A stretch of DNA of 64,000 nt from Streptomyces sp. CB02980 (GCF_014451325.2 NZ_JACSCH020000014.1:183072-247071); one strand, 5' to 3'. Positions 25,071 through 33,555 are shown, counted from the first letter of the stretch. Notes: generated by a model not told the origin, from the sequence alone. A program made the numbers and translations.

Positions 25071-27098
25071 ATGACAGCGACGACCGACGGAAGCGCCGGG
25101 GCCGTGGGCCCCCGGGCAGCCGCGGCCAGCACGACGAACGAGCCCCTGCGTGGTGGGGGCGCCGCCTCGGGGCTCGGCGGGACCGCCCCGCCCGACGCGT
25201 CCGGCCTCGACGGGGCCGCCGCGCGGGCGGCGGAACGGGCCGCCGGGCATCTGCTCGCCCGACAGGACCCCGAGGGCTGGTGGAAGGGCGACCTGGAGAC
25301 CAACGTCACCATGGACGCCGAGGACCTCCTCCTCCGACAGTTCCTGGGCATCCTCGACGCCGACACCACGCACGCCGCGGCCCTCCACATCCGCCGCGAG
25401 CAGCGCGAGGACGGCGCCTGGGCCACCTTCTACGGCGGGCCCGGCGACCTCTCCGCCACCGTCGAGGCCTATGTGGCCCTGCGGCTCGCCGGAGACCCGC
25501 CCGAGGCCCCGCACATGGCCCGGGCCTCCGCCTGGGTCCGCGCCGGCGGCGGCATCGCCTCCGCCCGGGTCTTCACCAGGATCTGGCTCGCCCTCTTCGG
25601 CTGGTGGCGCTGGGAGGACCTGCCCGAGCTGCCCCCGGAACTGCTCTTCCTGCCCAAGTGGTTCCCGCTCAACATCTACGACTTCGGCTGCTGGGCCCGG
25701 CAGACCATCGTGCCGCTCACCGTGGTCTCCGCGAAGCGCCCGGTCCGCCCCGCGCCCTTCCCGCTCGACGAGCTGCACACCGACGCGGACCTGCCCTCCC
25801 CGCCCCGGCCGCTCGCCCCGGCCACCGGCTGGGACGGGCTCTTCCAGCGCCTCGACAAGGCGCTGCACGTCTACCACCGGGTGGCGCCGCGCGCCCTGCG
25901 CAGGACCGCGATGAACCAGGCGGCGCGCTGGATCATCGAGCGCCAGGAGAACGACGGCTGCTGGGGCGGCATCCAGCCGCCCGCCGTCTACTCGGTCATC
26001 GCCCTCCACCTCCTCGGCTACGACCTCCAGCACCCCGTCATGCGGGCCGGACTCGCCTCGCTCGACCGGTTCGCCGTGTGGCGCGAGGACGGCTCGCGGA
26101 TGATCGAGGCCTGCCAGTCGCCCGTCTGGGACACCTGTCTCGCCGTCATCGCGCTCGCCGACGCCGGTCTCGAACCCGACCACCCGGCCCTGGTGAAGGC
26201 CGTCGACTGGATGCTCGACGAGGAGATCACCCGGACCGGGGACTGGGCCGTACGGCGGCCCGGACTGCCCCCGGGCGGCTGGGCGTTCGAGTTCCACAAC
26301 GACAACTACCCCGACATCGACGACACCGCCGAGGTGCTCCTCGCCTTCCGCAGGGTCAGGCACCCCGACCCCGCCCGGCTGGAGGCGGCCGTCGCCCGGG
26401 GCGCGCGGTGGACGCTCGGGATGCAGTCGAAGGGGGGCGCCTGGGGTGCGTTCGACGCGGACAACACCAGCGCCCTCCCCAACAAGCTGCCGTTCTGCGA
26501 CTTCGGCGAGGTGATCGACCCGCCCTCCGCGGACGTCACCGCCCATGTGGTGGAGATGCTCGCCTTCGAGGGACTGGCCCAGGATCCCCGTACCCGCAGG
26601 GGAATCGAGTGGCTGCTCGCCGCACAGGAGCCGAACGGAGCCTGGTTCGGCCGCTGGGGCGTCAACCACGTGTACGGCACGGGCTCGGTGCTCCCCGCGC
26701 TCACCGCGGCCGGGCTCCCCGTCTCCCATCCGGCGATCCGCCGGTCCGTCCGCTGGCTCGGGTCCGTGCAGAACGAGGACGGCGGCTGGGGCGAGGACCT
26801 CCGCTCGTACCACGACGAGGAGTGGATCGGGCGCGGCGCCTCCACCGCCTCCCAGACCGCCTGGGCGCTGCTCGCCCTCCTCGCGGCCGGCGAGCGGGAC
26901 TCCGAACCCGTACGCCGGGGCGTCGCCTGGCTGACCGAGACCCAGCGCGAGGACGGCTCCTGGGACGAGCCGTACTTCACGGGCACGGGCTTCCCCTGGG
27001 ACTTCTCGATCAACTACCACCTCTACCGTCAGGTCTTCCCCCTCACGGCGCTCGGACGCTACGTGTACGGGGAGCCCTCGCCCGGCAAGGCCCGCTGA
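25071..27098 (+). CDS. shc: squalene-hopene cyclase
   Basis: The 675-residue membrane-associated triterpene cyclase converts squalene to hopene/hopanol. The catalytic acid motif DIDDTAEVLLAF near residue 415 matches DxDDTA. Multiple QW repeats are seen (for example QEDGSWDEPYFTGTGFP, QNEDGGWGED, QSKGGAWGAFD, QREDGAWATFYGG). The N-terminal 60 residues are disordered and Ala/Gly-rich. ATG 25071 follows AGGGGAAGCC. A 107-bp gap separates it from the polyprenyl synthase, the largest in the operon. The stop overlaps hpnG (TGATG at 27097). Confidence 0.96.
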   Translation: MTATTDGSAGAVGPRAAAASTTNEPLRGGGAASGLGGTAPPDASGLDGAAARAAERAAGHLLARQDPEGWWKGDLETNVTMDAEDLLLRQFLGILDADTTHAAALHIRREQREDGAWATFYGGPGDLSATVEAYVALRLAGDPPEAPHMARASAWVRAGGGIASARVFTRIWLALFGWWRWEDLPELPPELLFLPKWFPLNIYDFGCWARQTIVPLTVVSAKRPVRPAPFPLDELHTDADLPSPPRPLAPATGWDGLFQRLDKALHVYHRVAPRALRRTAMNQAARWIIERQENDGCWGGIQPPAVYSVIALHLLGYDLQHPVMRAGLASLDRFAVWREDGSRMIEACQSPVWDTCLAVIALADAGLEPDHPALVKAVDWMLDEEITRTGDWAVRRPGLPPGGWAFEFHNDNYPDIDDTAEVLLAFRRVRHPDPARLEAAVARGARWTLGMQSKGGAWGAFDADNTSALPNKLPFCDFGEVIDPPSADVTAHVVEMLAFEGLAQDPRTRRGIEWLLAAQEPNGAWFGRWGVNHVYGTGSVLPALTAAGLPVSHPAIRRSVRWLGSVQNEDGGWGEDLRSYHDEEWIGRGASTASQTAWALLALLAAGERDSEPVRRGVAWLTETQREDGSWDEPYFTGTGFPWDFSINYHLYRQVFPLTALGRYVYGEPSPGKAR

Positions 27099-27757
27099 TG
27101 GGGCGCGAGCCGGGCCCCGGCGCCCCGCCGCCGCTGCTGATCGCCTGCGCCCTCGGCATCGAGCAGCTCGCCCTGCGCAGCGGGGACCGGGCCGGCGCCC
27201 CCGGGCCCGTCACGGTGCTCCGTACGGGCATGGGGCCCGACCGGGCCCGCCGGGCCGTCTCCCGGGCCCTCGGCGCGCATGGATGGCAGGACGCCGCCGT
27301 CATCGCCTCCGGCTTCTGCGCGGGGCTCGCGCCGGGGATGCACCCGGGGGACCTGATCGTCGCCGACGAGACCCGCGGTCCCGACGGCACGATCTCCTGC
27401 ACCGGGACCGAACTCCTGGTGAAGGCCCTGGTCAGGGCTGTGCCCGGGCGGGCCGTCCACACCGGGCCGCTGACCGGCTCCGACCATGTGGTGCGCGGCC
27501 CCGAGCGCGCCGCGCTGCGTGCCACCGGCGCCATCGCCGTCGACATGGAGTCCGCCGCGACGCTCACGACGGCCCGCGGCGGTACGGGGCCGGATGCCCG
27601 CCCGGTTGCGGCCGTCCGGGTGGTCGTGGACGCTCCAGAACATGAACTGGTCCGGATCGGCACGGTACGCGGGGGAATATCGGCCTTCCGTGTTCTCCGT
27701 GCCGTCCTTCCCGCATTCTTCGAATGGCACCGTTCTTTGCTGCTCCCCAGGAGGTGA
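27098..27757 (+). CDS. hpnG: hopanoid phosphorylase HpnG (adenosylhopane nucleosidase)
   Basis: The 219-residue protein of the nucleoside phosphorylase/MTA-SAH nucleosidase family contains VIASGFCAGLAPGMHPGDLIVAD, a PNP/UDP-like signature, and AVDMESAATL with the substrate-binding Met-Glu. In hopanoid pathways HpnG removes adenine from adenosylhopane to give ribosylhopane, directly after HpnH. It is encoded immediately before hpnH with TGATG coupling to shc. No signal peptide is seen. Confidence 0.88.
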   Translation: MGREPGPGAPPPLLIACALGIEQLALRSGDRAGAPGPVTVLRTGMGPDRARRAVSRALGAHGWQDAAVIASGFCAGLAPGMHPGDLIVADETRGPDGTISCTGTELLVKALVRAVPGRAVHTGPLTGSDHVVRGPERAALRATGAIAVDMESAATLTTARGGTGPDARPVAAVRVVVDAPEHELVRIGTVRGGISAFRVLRAVLPAFFEWHRSLLLPRR

Positions 27758-27764
27758 GCGAGTT

Positions 27765-28787
27765 ATGGCCATGCCGCTCCGTCAGTCCATCCGGGTCGGG
27801 ACCTATCTCATCGAACAGAAGCTCCGCAAGCGTGAGAAGTTCCCGCTGATCGTCGAGCTGGAGCCGCTGTTCGCCTGCAACCTCAAGTGCGAGGGCTGCG
27901 GAAAGATCCAGCACCCGGCAGGTGTCCTCAAGCAGCGCATGCCGGTCGCCCAGGCGGTCGGCGCCGTCCTCGAGTCCGGCGCCCCCATGGTGTCCATCGC
28001 GGGCGGCGAGCCCCTGATGCACCCCCAGATCGACGAGATCGTTCGCCAGTTGGTGGCCAAGCGGAAGTACGTCTTCCTCTGCACCAACGCGATGCTGCTG
28101 CGCAAGAAGCTGGAGAACTTCACGCCCTCGCCGTACTTCGCCTTCGCCGTGCACATCGACGGCCTGCGCGAGCGGCACGACGAATCCGTCGCCAAGGAGG
28201 GCGTGTTCGACGAGGCGGTGGCCGCCATCAAGGAGGCCAAGCGGCGCGGTTTCCGCGTCACCACCAATTCGACCTTCTTCAACACCGACACCCCGCAGAC
28301 CATCATCGAGGTGCTCAATTACCTCAACGACGACCTCCAGGTCGACGAGATGATGATCTCGCCCGCGTACGCGTACGAGAAGGCCCCCGACCAGGAGCAC
28401 TTCCTCGGCGTCGAGCAGACCCGCGAGCTCTTCAAGAAGGCCTTCGCCGGCGGAAACCGGCGCCGCTGGCGGCTCAACCACTCGCCGCTCTTCCTGGACT
28501 TCCTGGAAGGAAAGGCGGACTTCCCGTGCACCGCCTGGGCCATTCCGAACTATTCGCTCTTCGGCTGGCAGCGACCCTGCTATCTCATGAGCGACGGATA
28601 CGTCCCCACGTACCGCGAACTCATCGAGGACACCGACTGGGACAAGTACGGCCGCGGCAAGGACCCGCGGTGCGCCAACTGCATGGCGCACTGCGGCTAC
28701 GAGCCCACCGCCGTCCTCGCCACCATGGGTTCTCTCAAGGAATCCCTGCGCGCGGTCAGGGAGACCGTCTCCGGGAACAACGGGTGA
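27765..28787 (+). CDS. hpnH: adenosyl-hopene transferase HpnH (radical SAM)
   Basis: The 340-residue radical SAM enzyme joins the 5'-deoxyadenosyl radical to diploptene, giving adenosylhopane. The cluster motif CNLKCEGCG (CxxxCxxC) lies near residue 39, followed by VSIAGGEPLMHP. A C-terminal Cys-containing segment (CANCMAHCGYEP) carries three more conserved cysteines, possibly an auxiliary site. ATG 27765 has GGAGGTGAGCGAGTT upstream, the strongest ribosome binding site in the operon. It is followed by the aminotransferase after only 62 bp. Confidence 0.95.
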   Translation: MAMPLRQSIRVGTYLIEQKLRKREKFPLIVELEPLFACNLKCEGCGKIQHPAGVLKQRMPVAQAVGAVLESGAPMVSIAGGEPLMHPQIDEIVRQLVAKRKYVFLCTNAMLLRKKLENFTPSPYFAFAVHIDGLRERHDESVAKEGVFDEAVAAIKEAKRRGFRVTTNSTFFNTDTPQTIIEVLNYLNDDLQVDEMMISPAYAYEKAPDQEHFLGVEQTRELFKKAFAGGNRRRWRLNHSPLFLDFLEGKADFPCTAWAIPNYSLFGWQRPCYLMSDGYVPTYRELIEDTDWDKYGRGKDPRCANCMAHCGYEPTAVLATMGSLKESLRAVRETVSGNNG

Positions 28788-28849
28788 GCGCACGCGAAAG
28801 GGTGACCGACCATGAAGCCGGTGACCGCCCAGGGAACGGGTGAGCGGCC

Positions 28850-30235
28850 GTGAAGGGTGAGTTCGACCTGCGGGCGCTGCTCGCCGAGCGCGGCGGCGAG
28901 CGGTACGAGCTGCACGCCCGCTACCTCAACCACCAGCTGCCGCGCATGCTCCACACCATCGGCTTCGACAAGGTGTACGAGCGGGCCGAGGGCGCCCACT
29001 TCTGGGACGCCGACGGGGTCGACCACCTCGACATGCTCGCCGGCTTCGGCGTGATGGGCCTCGGACGGCACCACCCCGTCGTCCGCAAGGCCCTCCACGA
29101 CGTCCTGGACGCCCAGCTCGCCGACCTCACCCGCTTCGACTGCCAGCCGCTGCCCGGACTCCTCGCCGAGCGGCTGCTCGCCCACAGCCCGCATCTCGAC
29201 CGGGTCTTCTTCGGCAACAGCGGCACGGAGGCCGTGGAGACCGCCCTGAAGTTCGCCCGGTACGCCACCGGGCGGCCCAGGGTCCTCTACTGCACCCACG
29301 CCTTCCACGGGCTCACCACCGGCTCCCTCTCCGTCAACGGCGAGAACGGCTTCCGGGACGGCTTTGCCCCGCTGCTGCCCGACACGGCGATCGGGCTCGG
29401 CGACCTCGACGCCCTGGAGCGGGAGCTGGGCAAGGGCGACGTGGCCGCCTTCGTCGTCGAACCGATCCAGGGCAAGGGGGTCCACGAGGCCCCACCGGGC
29501 TTCCTGCGCGCCGCCCAGGAGCTGCTGCACCGGCACGGGGCGCTGCTCATCGCCGACGAGGTGCAGACCGGCCTCGGCAGGACCGGCGACTTCTACGCGT
29601 ACCAGCACGAGGACGGCGTCGAACCCGACCTGGTCTGTGTAGCCAAGGCGCTCTCCGGCGGTTACGTGCCGGTCGGCGCCACCCTCGGCAAGGACTGGAT
29701 CTTCAAGAAGGTCTACTCGTCGATGGACCGGGTCCTGGTCCACTCGGCGAGCTTCGGATCGAACGCGCAGGCCATGGCGGCCGGGCTCGCCGTCCTCGCG
29801 GTGATGGAGGACGAGGGGACGGTCGCGCACGCCCGCCGGATCGGCGACCTGCTCTCCGGGCGGCTGAAGGAGCTCGTGCCCCGGTACGAGCTGCTCCACG
29901 AGATCCGCGGGCGCGGGCTGATGATCGGGATCGAGTTCGGCCGGCCGTCCTCGCTCGGGCTGCGCGGGCGCTGGACCATGCTCCAGGCGGCCCGGAAGGG
30001 TCTCTTCGCCCAGATGGTCGTCGTCCCGCTGCTCCAGCGGCACCAGATCCTCACCCAGGTCTCCGGGGACCATCTGGAGGTGATCAAGCTGATCCCGCCG
30101 CTGGTCGTCGACGAGGCGGACGTGGACCGGTTCGTCACCGCCTTCACCGCGGTCATGGACGACGCCCACGGTGGCGGCGGGCTGATGTGGGACTTCGGGA
30201 AGACCCTGGTGAAACAGGCCGTCGCACAGCGCTGA
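28850..30235 (+). CDS. aspartate aminotransferase family protein (HpnO-like, aminobacteriohopanetriol step)
   Basis: The 461-residue class III PLP-dependent aminotransferase has GNSGTEAVETALKFARYAT (phosphate binding), ALLIADEVQTGLGRTGDFYAYQ (PLP Asp region) and the Schiff-base Lys in VCVAKALSGGYVPVGA. In hopanoid clusters this enzyme (HpnO type) aminates ribosylhopane-derived aldehyde to aminobacteriohopanetriol. GTG 28850 begins right after a tiny ORF in the 62-bp gap. In S. coelicolor, as I recall, ispG and dxs sit between hpnH and this gene; here they are absent. It is the last gene of the operon. Confidence 0.9.
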   Translation: MKGEFDLRALLAERGGERYELHARYLNHQLPRMLHTIGFDKVYERAEGAHFWDADGVDHLDMLAGFGVMGLGRHHPVVRKALHDVLDAQLADLTRFDCQPLPGLLAERLLAHSPHLDRVFFGNSGTEAVETALKFARYATGRPRVLYCTHAFHGLTTGSLSVNGENGFRDGFAPLLPDTAIGLGDLDALERELGKGDVAAFVVEPIQGKGVHEAPPGFLRAAQELLHRHGALLIADEVQTGLGRTGDFYAYQHEDGVEPDLVCVAKALSGGYVPVGATLGKDWIFKKVYSSMDRVLVHSASFGSNAQAMAAGLAVLAVMEDEGTVAHARRIGDLLSGRLKELVPRYELLHEIRGRGLMIGIEFGRPSSLGLRGRWTMLQAARKGLFAQMVVVPLLQRHQILTQVSGDHLEVIKLIPPLVVDEADVDRFVTAFTAVMDDAHGGGGLMWDFGKTLVKQAVAQR

Positions 30236-30253
30236 CCGTACGACCCCGGGCTT

Positions 30254-30287
30254 TTGCCTCTGAGGCAAGAAACTTGCCTCAGAGGCA
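30254..30287. promoter_or_regulatory. tandem palindromic operators upstream of the XRE-cupin regulator
   Basis: TTGCCTCTGAGGCAA (30254-30268, perfect 7-bp arms around a T) and TGCCTCAGAGGCA (30275-30287, 6-bp arms around an A) are near-identical palindromes. Their centres (30261 and 30281) are exactly 20 bp apart, two helical turns on one DNA face. They end 21 bp before the XRE-cupin ATG, which strongly suggests cooperative binding by that regulator for autoregulation. The gene directly upstream ends at 30235, so they do not belong to a coding region. Confidence 0.7.
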
Positions 30288-30308
30288 CGATCCTGGCGGA
30301 ATGGACGC

Positions 30309-30968
30309 ATGGACCACGTCCCCGGGGAAACCTCCCCGGACCCCGTCACCCCGGCCCCCGGCGCCCCTGGCACCGCCGGCCCCGACGTCCTGCCCGATGT
30401 CGCCCCGCAGCTGCGGGCCCTGCGCCGCCGCCGGGGGCTCACCCTGGAGGCAGCCGCCCAGCGGGCCGGCCTCTCGCCGGCCCACCTCTCGCGTCTGGAG
30501 ACGGGGAACCGGCAGCCCTCGCTCCCGATGCTGCTGGCCCTGGCCCGTATCTACGGTACGACGGTCTCCGAGCTCCTCGGCGAGACGCCCCCCGAGCGCG
30601 ACCCCGTCGTCCGCGCCGGGCGCTCCGAACCCGTCGAGGCCGACGGCTGGATCTACCGCCAGGCGGGCGGCGCCGGCCGCGCCCTGCAGTGCCTGCGGGT
30701 CCACGTGCCGTACGCCACCCGGGCCGACATCGTGCGCGTCCACCCCGGCGAGGAGTGGATCCACGTCCTGGAGGGCCGGGTGCGGCTGGCGCTCGGCGAG
30801 GCCGTCCACGTCCTCGATCCCGGGGACAGCGCGCACTTCGACTCGCTGACCCCGCACCGGATCGGGGCGGCGACCCCCGGCGGGGCCGAGCTGCTCTTCG
30901 TCCACACCCTGATGCAGAGCCCCGTCGCCGAGCTGTGTCTCGGCGACGGAACTCCGCACCGACGCTGA
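30309..30968 (+). CDS. XRE family regulator with cupin sensor domain
   Basis: The 219-residue protein joins an N-terminal XRE helix-turn-helix (residues about 35-90: LRALRRRRGLTLEAAAQRAGLSPAHLSRLETGNRQPS) to a C-terminal cupin_2 domain (about 140-210: VHPGEEWIHVLEGRVRLALGE, LDPGDSAHFDSLTPHRIG) that likely binds a small ligand or metal. The first 30 residues are Pro-rich linker. Such regulators often control a nearby transporter or enzyme. Here the next gene is a DUF6126 membrane micro-protein 34 bp downstream, presumably in the same transcript. Two palindromes upstream are probable operators. Confidence 0.9.
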   Translation: MDHVPGETSPDPVTPAPGAPGTAGPDVLPDVAPQLRALRRRRGLTLEAAAQRAGLSPAHLSRLETGNRQPSLPMLLALARIYGTTVSELLGETPPERDPVVRAGRSEPVEADGWIYRQAGGAGRALQCLRVHVPYATRADIVRVHPGEEWIHVLEGRVRLALGEAVHVLDPGDSAHFDSLTPHRIGAATPGGAELLFVHTLMQSPVAELCLGDGTPHRR

Positions 30969-31002
30969 TCCCGCGTACTTCCTTCGACAGAAAAGGACCG
31001 AG

Positions 31003-31158
31003 ATGTCCGAGAAGTCACGAGCTGTCACCGGCGAAGAGCGAGGCGAGGGCAAGTTCCCCAAGGGTCTCGTCCTGCGCCTCTTCGCCTATCTGATCGCCGG
31101 GCACCTCTTCGCCGGCTTCCTCTACCTGCTCTTCATGCTCGGCGGGCAGAACCAGTAG
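31003..31158 (+). CDS. DUF6126 family small membrane protein
   Basis: The 51-residue protein has a charged N-terminus (MSEKSRAVTGEERGEGK) and one strong membrane helix (FAYLIAGHLFAGFLYLLFML) near the C-terminus, matching the small actinobacterial DUF6126 family. The ATG is preceded by AAAAGGACCGAG, a reasonable ribosome binding site. In Streptomyces it usually follows an XRE-cupin regulator, as here, which suggests that the regulator and this membrane peptide work together. The gene converges with the phosphatase, with 7 bp between stops. Confidence 0.78.
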   Translation: MSEKSRAVTGEERGEGKFPKGLVLRLFAYLIAGHLFAGFLYLLFMLGGQNQ

Positions 31159-31165
31159 GTCCTGG

Positions 31166-31987
31166 TCACGCCTCCGTGAGCAGCCGCTCGCGCAGCCGCT
31201 CGCGGGTCTCCGGGGACAGCTTCAGGCCCTCCGTGAGGTAGGCGTCCACCGAGCCCCAGGTCGCCTCGATCGTCTCGAAGGCGCCCCGCAGATACTCCGC
31301 CCGCGCGTCGAACAGCGGGCTCAGCAGCTCCATCACCTCGGGCGACATCGCGTCCGGGGCGGTGGAGCTGCGGCGCACCTTGTAGCGGCGGTGCGGGTCG
31401 TTCGACTTCACGTAGTCGGCCTCGATCGCCTCCCGCTCGACCCCGAGGGCCAGCAGGGTGATCGCGATGGAGAGCCCGGCGCGGTCCTTGCCGGCCGCGC
31501 AGTGCATCAGGGCGGGGAGGCTGTCCTCGGCCAGCGCGTGCAGGATCCGGCTGTGCTCCTCGGTCCGCTCGACCACCATCTTCCGGTACGAGTCGGACAT
31601 TCGGGTCGCGGCCTTGCCGTCGCCGAGGATGTCCCGCAGCTGCTCGATGTCGCCGTCGCGGACCAGCTTCCAGAACTCCTTTCCGTCGGCCGGGTCGTTG
31701 AGGGGTATGTTCACGTTCCGTACACCCGGCAGGTCGACGTCCGGGCCCTCGACCTTCCGGTCGGCGAGGTTCCGGAAGTCGAAGACGGTGTGCAGTCCGA
31801 GCGAGTCGAGGAAGACGATGTCCTCCTCGGTGGCGTGGGCGAGGTGGCCGCTGCGGTAGAGGCGGCCGGGGTGCACGGCACGCCCGTCCGTCGTCGGCAG
31901 GCCGCCCACGTCCCGGAAGTTGCGGACCTCGGCCAGCTCGGGTTCGTTCGCTTCGATGGGCGGGACCTGCGGCAGCTGCTGCGTCAC
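31166..31987 (-). CDS. tyrosine-protein phosphatase family protein
   Basis: The 273-residue protein has the dual-specificity/lipid phosphatase P-loop MHCAAGKDRAGLSIA (HCx5R, catalytic Cys and Arg). The N-terminal NFRDVGGLPTTDGRAVHPGRLYRSGHLA is typical of bacterial Tyr phosphatases of the Y_phosphatase3 family (MptpB-like). Such enzymes act on phosphotyrosine, phosphoserine or phosphoinositides. GTG 31987 is preceded by AGGAGCATCC. A longer in-frame start at 32044 would add 19 residues with no ribosome binding site. No signal peptide is seen. Confidence 0.87.
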   Translation of the reverse strand: MTQQLPQVPPIEANEPELAEVRNFRDVGGLPTTDGRAVHPGRLYRSGHLAHATEEDIVFLDSLGLHTVFDFRNLADRKVEGPDVDLPGVRNVNIPLNDPADGKEFWKLVRDGDIEQLRDILGDGKAATRMSDSYRKMVVERTEEHSRILHALAEDSLPALMHCAAGKDRAGLSIAITLLALGVEREAIEADYVKSNDPHRRYKVRRSSTAPDAMSPEVMELLSPLFDARAEYLRGAFETIEATWGSVDAYLTEGLKLSPETRERLRERLLTEA

Positions 31988-32307
31988 GGATGCTCCTGAT
32001 GGTCGACGTTCGGGTGCCCGATGCGAGATCGGTTCCAGGGGCAATCATCCAGGTGGGGCCGTGATGGCGCACCCCCCTGGACGGGAATGGGTGATCTGTC
32101 CGAATTGAGGCCTTGCGTATAACGCGCCCTGTTTACAGGCGAGATGAGTCGCAGCGCGTGAGCAGGGTCATAGAAGTGACGGATCGTGGCCGACGGGCCG
32201 GAGCAATTGCCGTACGGAAAAAGGAAATCGAGGGTCCGTCATCCACGGAGGGTGACCGGAATTCCAGGTGAAAGGCCGTACCCGGAAAGCCGGGAGAAAT
32301 CATTGGC
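31988..32307. other. intergenic region upstream of the cell-wall hydrolase promoter
   Basis: These 320 bp separate the divergent phosphatase and M23 peptidase genes. They are less GC-biased than the flanking genes. A small hairpin CCCGG-aaag-CCGGG (about 32281-32294) is visible. No convincing gene is seen. The promoter and riboswitch of the peptidase begin just to the right. Confidence 0.4.
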
Positions 32308-32337
32308 TTGTTCGCGTCGACCCCGCTCGTCTAGCGT
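32308..32337 (+). promoter_or_regulatory. vegetative promoter of the M23 peptidase
   Basis: TTGTTC (32308-32313), 18 bp and TAGCGT (32332-32337) match the Streptomyces HrdB pattern (TTGAC-like, TAnnnT). Transcription would start near 32344, about 10 nt before the riboswitch begins, which fits well. Confidence 0.5.
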
Positions 32338-32351
32338 CACCGTCAATCCGG

Positions 32352-32526
32352 TCGGACCGCCGAATCCTGCCACCGTCCGGAATTCCACTCATCCCATGCG
32401 TGGCAGGAGCGGGGGACCCAGGAAGTACGCCGGTCCCGCGACGCAGGACGGCTCGGGGTGAAGCCGCGTGAGAGCGCGGCCGGACATCTCCAGTCCGAAC
32501 CCGACAGCTCACCTCGTAGGCGCCGG
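32352..32526 (+). promoter_or_regulatory. ydaO-yuaA (c-di-AMP) riboswitch
   Basis: The 5' leader of the M23 peptidase has the conserved blocks of the ydaO/c-di-AMP riboswitch in the right order: CCGCCGAATCCTGCCACC at 32357, pairing with GTGGCAGGAGCGGGGGACCC around 32400-32420, CTCGGGGTGAAGCCGC at about 32452-32467, and a 3' part ending GACAGCTCACCTCGTAGGCG at 32503-32522. The 5' CCTGCCAC and GTGGCAGG pair to form a stem. In Streptomyces this class controls cell-wall lytic genes such as rpfA. High c-di-AMP normally switches expression off. The ribosome binding site GGAGAGGA follows at 32525. Confidence 0.88.
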
Positions 32527-32539
32527 AGAGGAATTCGCC

Positions 32540-33538
32540 ATGCCCGCGAAGGGTAAGCACCGCCGCATCAAGTCCAACCGCCTCACCCGCGGAATCGCCG
32601 CCGCCGGTACGGGAGGTGCCGTCGTCGCCCTCCCGCTCCTCGGTGCCACCGGCGCCCACGCCGCCGAGCAGGCCGCCCCGGCCGCCGCTCCCGGCCAGGC
32701 CGTCACCGCCGCCGCCCAGGTGAAGGCCCCCGTCGTCGCCAAGGCGGCGCCCACCGCCGCGAAGGCCGCGCCCAAGACGTACTCCGTCGTGCGGGGCGAC
32801 TACCTGTCGAAGATCGCCGCCGAGCACCACCTCACCGGTGGCTGGCAGAAGCTGTACGCGGACAACCGTCAGGTCGTCGGCGAGAACCCCTCGCTCATCC
32901 TGCCCGGCATGAAGCTCACCCTCGGCGCCAAGAGCACCGCCAAGGCCGCCGCGCCGAAGAGCGCCGCGCCCAAGGCCGCCGCCCCCAAGAGCTCCGAGAA
33001 GAACGGCGACACCTCGCGCGCCTCCCGGAGCAGCGAGCGCTCCGCCGCCCCGGCCGCGAGCACCCCGGCCGCGGACGCCTCCGCCGCGAAGACGGCGCAG
33101 TCCTCGGGGTCCTCCGGCGCCTCGACCTCCGCCTCCGGCTGGTTCGCCCCGGTCAGCGGCGGCATGTCCACCCCGTACCGCGCCGCCGGCTCCATGTGGT
33201 CCTCCGGCTACCACACCGGTGTCGACTTCATGGCCTCCACCGGAACCACGATCGTCGCGGTCGGCCCCGGCACCGTCTACTCCGCCGGCGACGGTGGCGC
33301 GTACGGCAACCAGGTCGTCATCCAGCACGCCGACGGCACCTTCTCGCAGTACGCTCACCTCTCCTCGATCTCCGTCTCCGCCGGCCAGACCGTGAGCGGC
33401 GGAGAGCAGATCGGCCTCTCCGGCGCGACCGGCAACGTCACCGGCCCGCACCTGCACTTCGAGATCCGCACCGGGCCGGACTACGGCTCCGACATCGACC
33501 CGATCGCCGCCCTGCGCCAGCACGGTGTGAACATCTGA
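32540..33538 (+). CDS. secreted LysM-M23 peptidoglycan endopeptidase
   Basis: The 332-residue preprotein has a twin-basic signal peptide (KGKHRRIKSNRLTRG followed by a hydrophobic core ending ATGAHAAEQ), an Ala-rich spacer, a LysM domain (about 80-132: TYSVVRGDYLSKIAAEHHLTGGWQKLYADNRQVVG, LILPGMKLTL), a long Ala/Lys/Ser linker, and a C-terminal M23 (lysostaphin-like) domain (about 200-330). The zinc motif HTGVDF (HxxxD) and the HLHFEIR motif are both intact. It should cleave peptidoglycan cross-bridges outside the cell. It is under a c-di-AMP riboswitch. ATG 32540 follows GGAGAGGAATTCGCC. Confidence 0.95.
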   Translation: MPAKGKHRRIKSNRLTRGIAAAGTGGAVVALPLLGATGAHAAEQAAPAAAPGQAVTAAAQVKAPVVAKAAPTAAKAAPKTYSVVRGDYLSKIAAEHHLTGGWQKLYADNRQVVGENPSLILPGMKLTLGAKSTAKAAAPKSAAPKAAAPKSSEKNGDTSRASRSSERSAAPAASTPAADASAAKTAQSSGSSGASTSASGWFAPVSGGMSTPYRAAGSMWSSGYHTGVDFMASTGTTIVAVGPGTVYSAGDGGAYGNQVVIQHADGTFSQYAHLSSISVSAGQTVSGGEQIGLSGATGNVTGPHLHFEIRTGPDYGSDIDPIAALRQHGVNI

Positions 33539-33555
33539 CGCTCCGTCGTCACCCC

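Noticed and set aside
25280..27097. An alternate-frame extension upstream of hpnG through the squalene-hopene cyclase
   Set aside because: The Arg/Pro/Ala-rich translation is a frame shadow of shc, whose catalytic and QW motifs are intact.
28800..28853. A 13-codon ORF (MKPVTAQGTGERP) between hpnH and the aminotransferase as a remnant of ispG or dxs
   Set aside because: It shows no recognisable similarity to either protein and is too short to judge.
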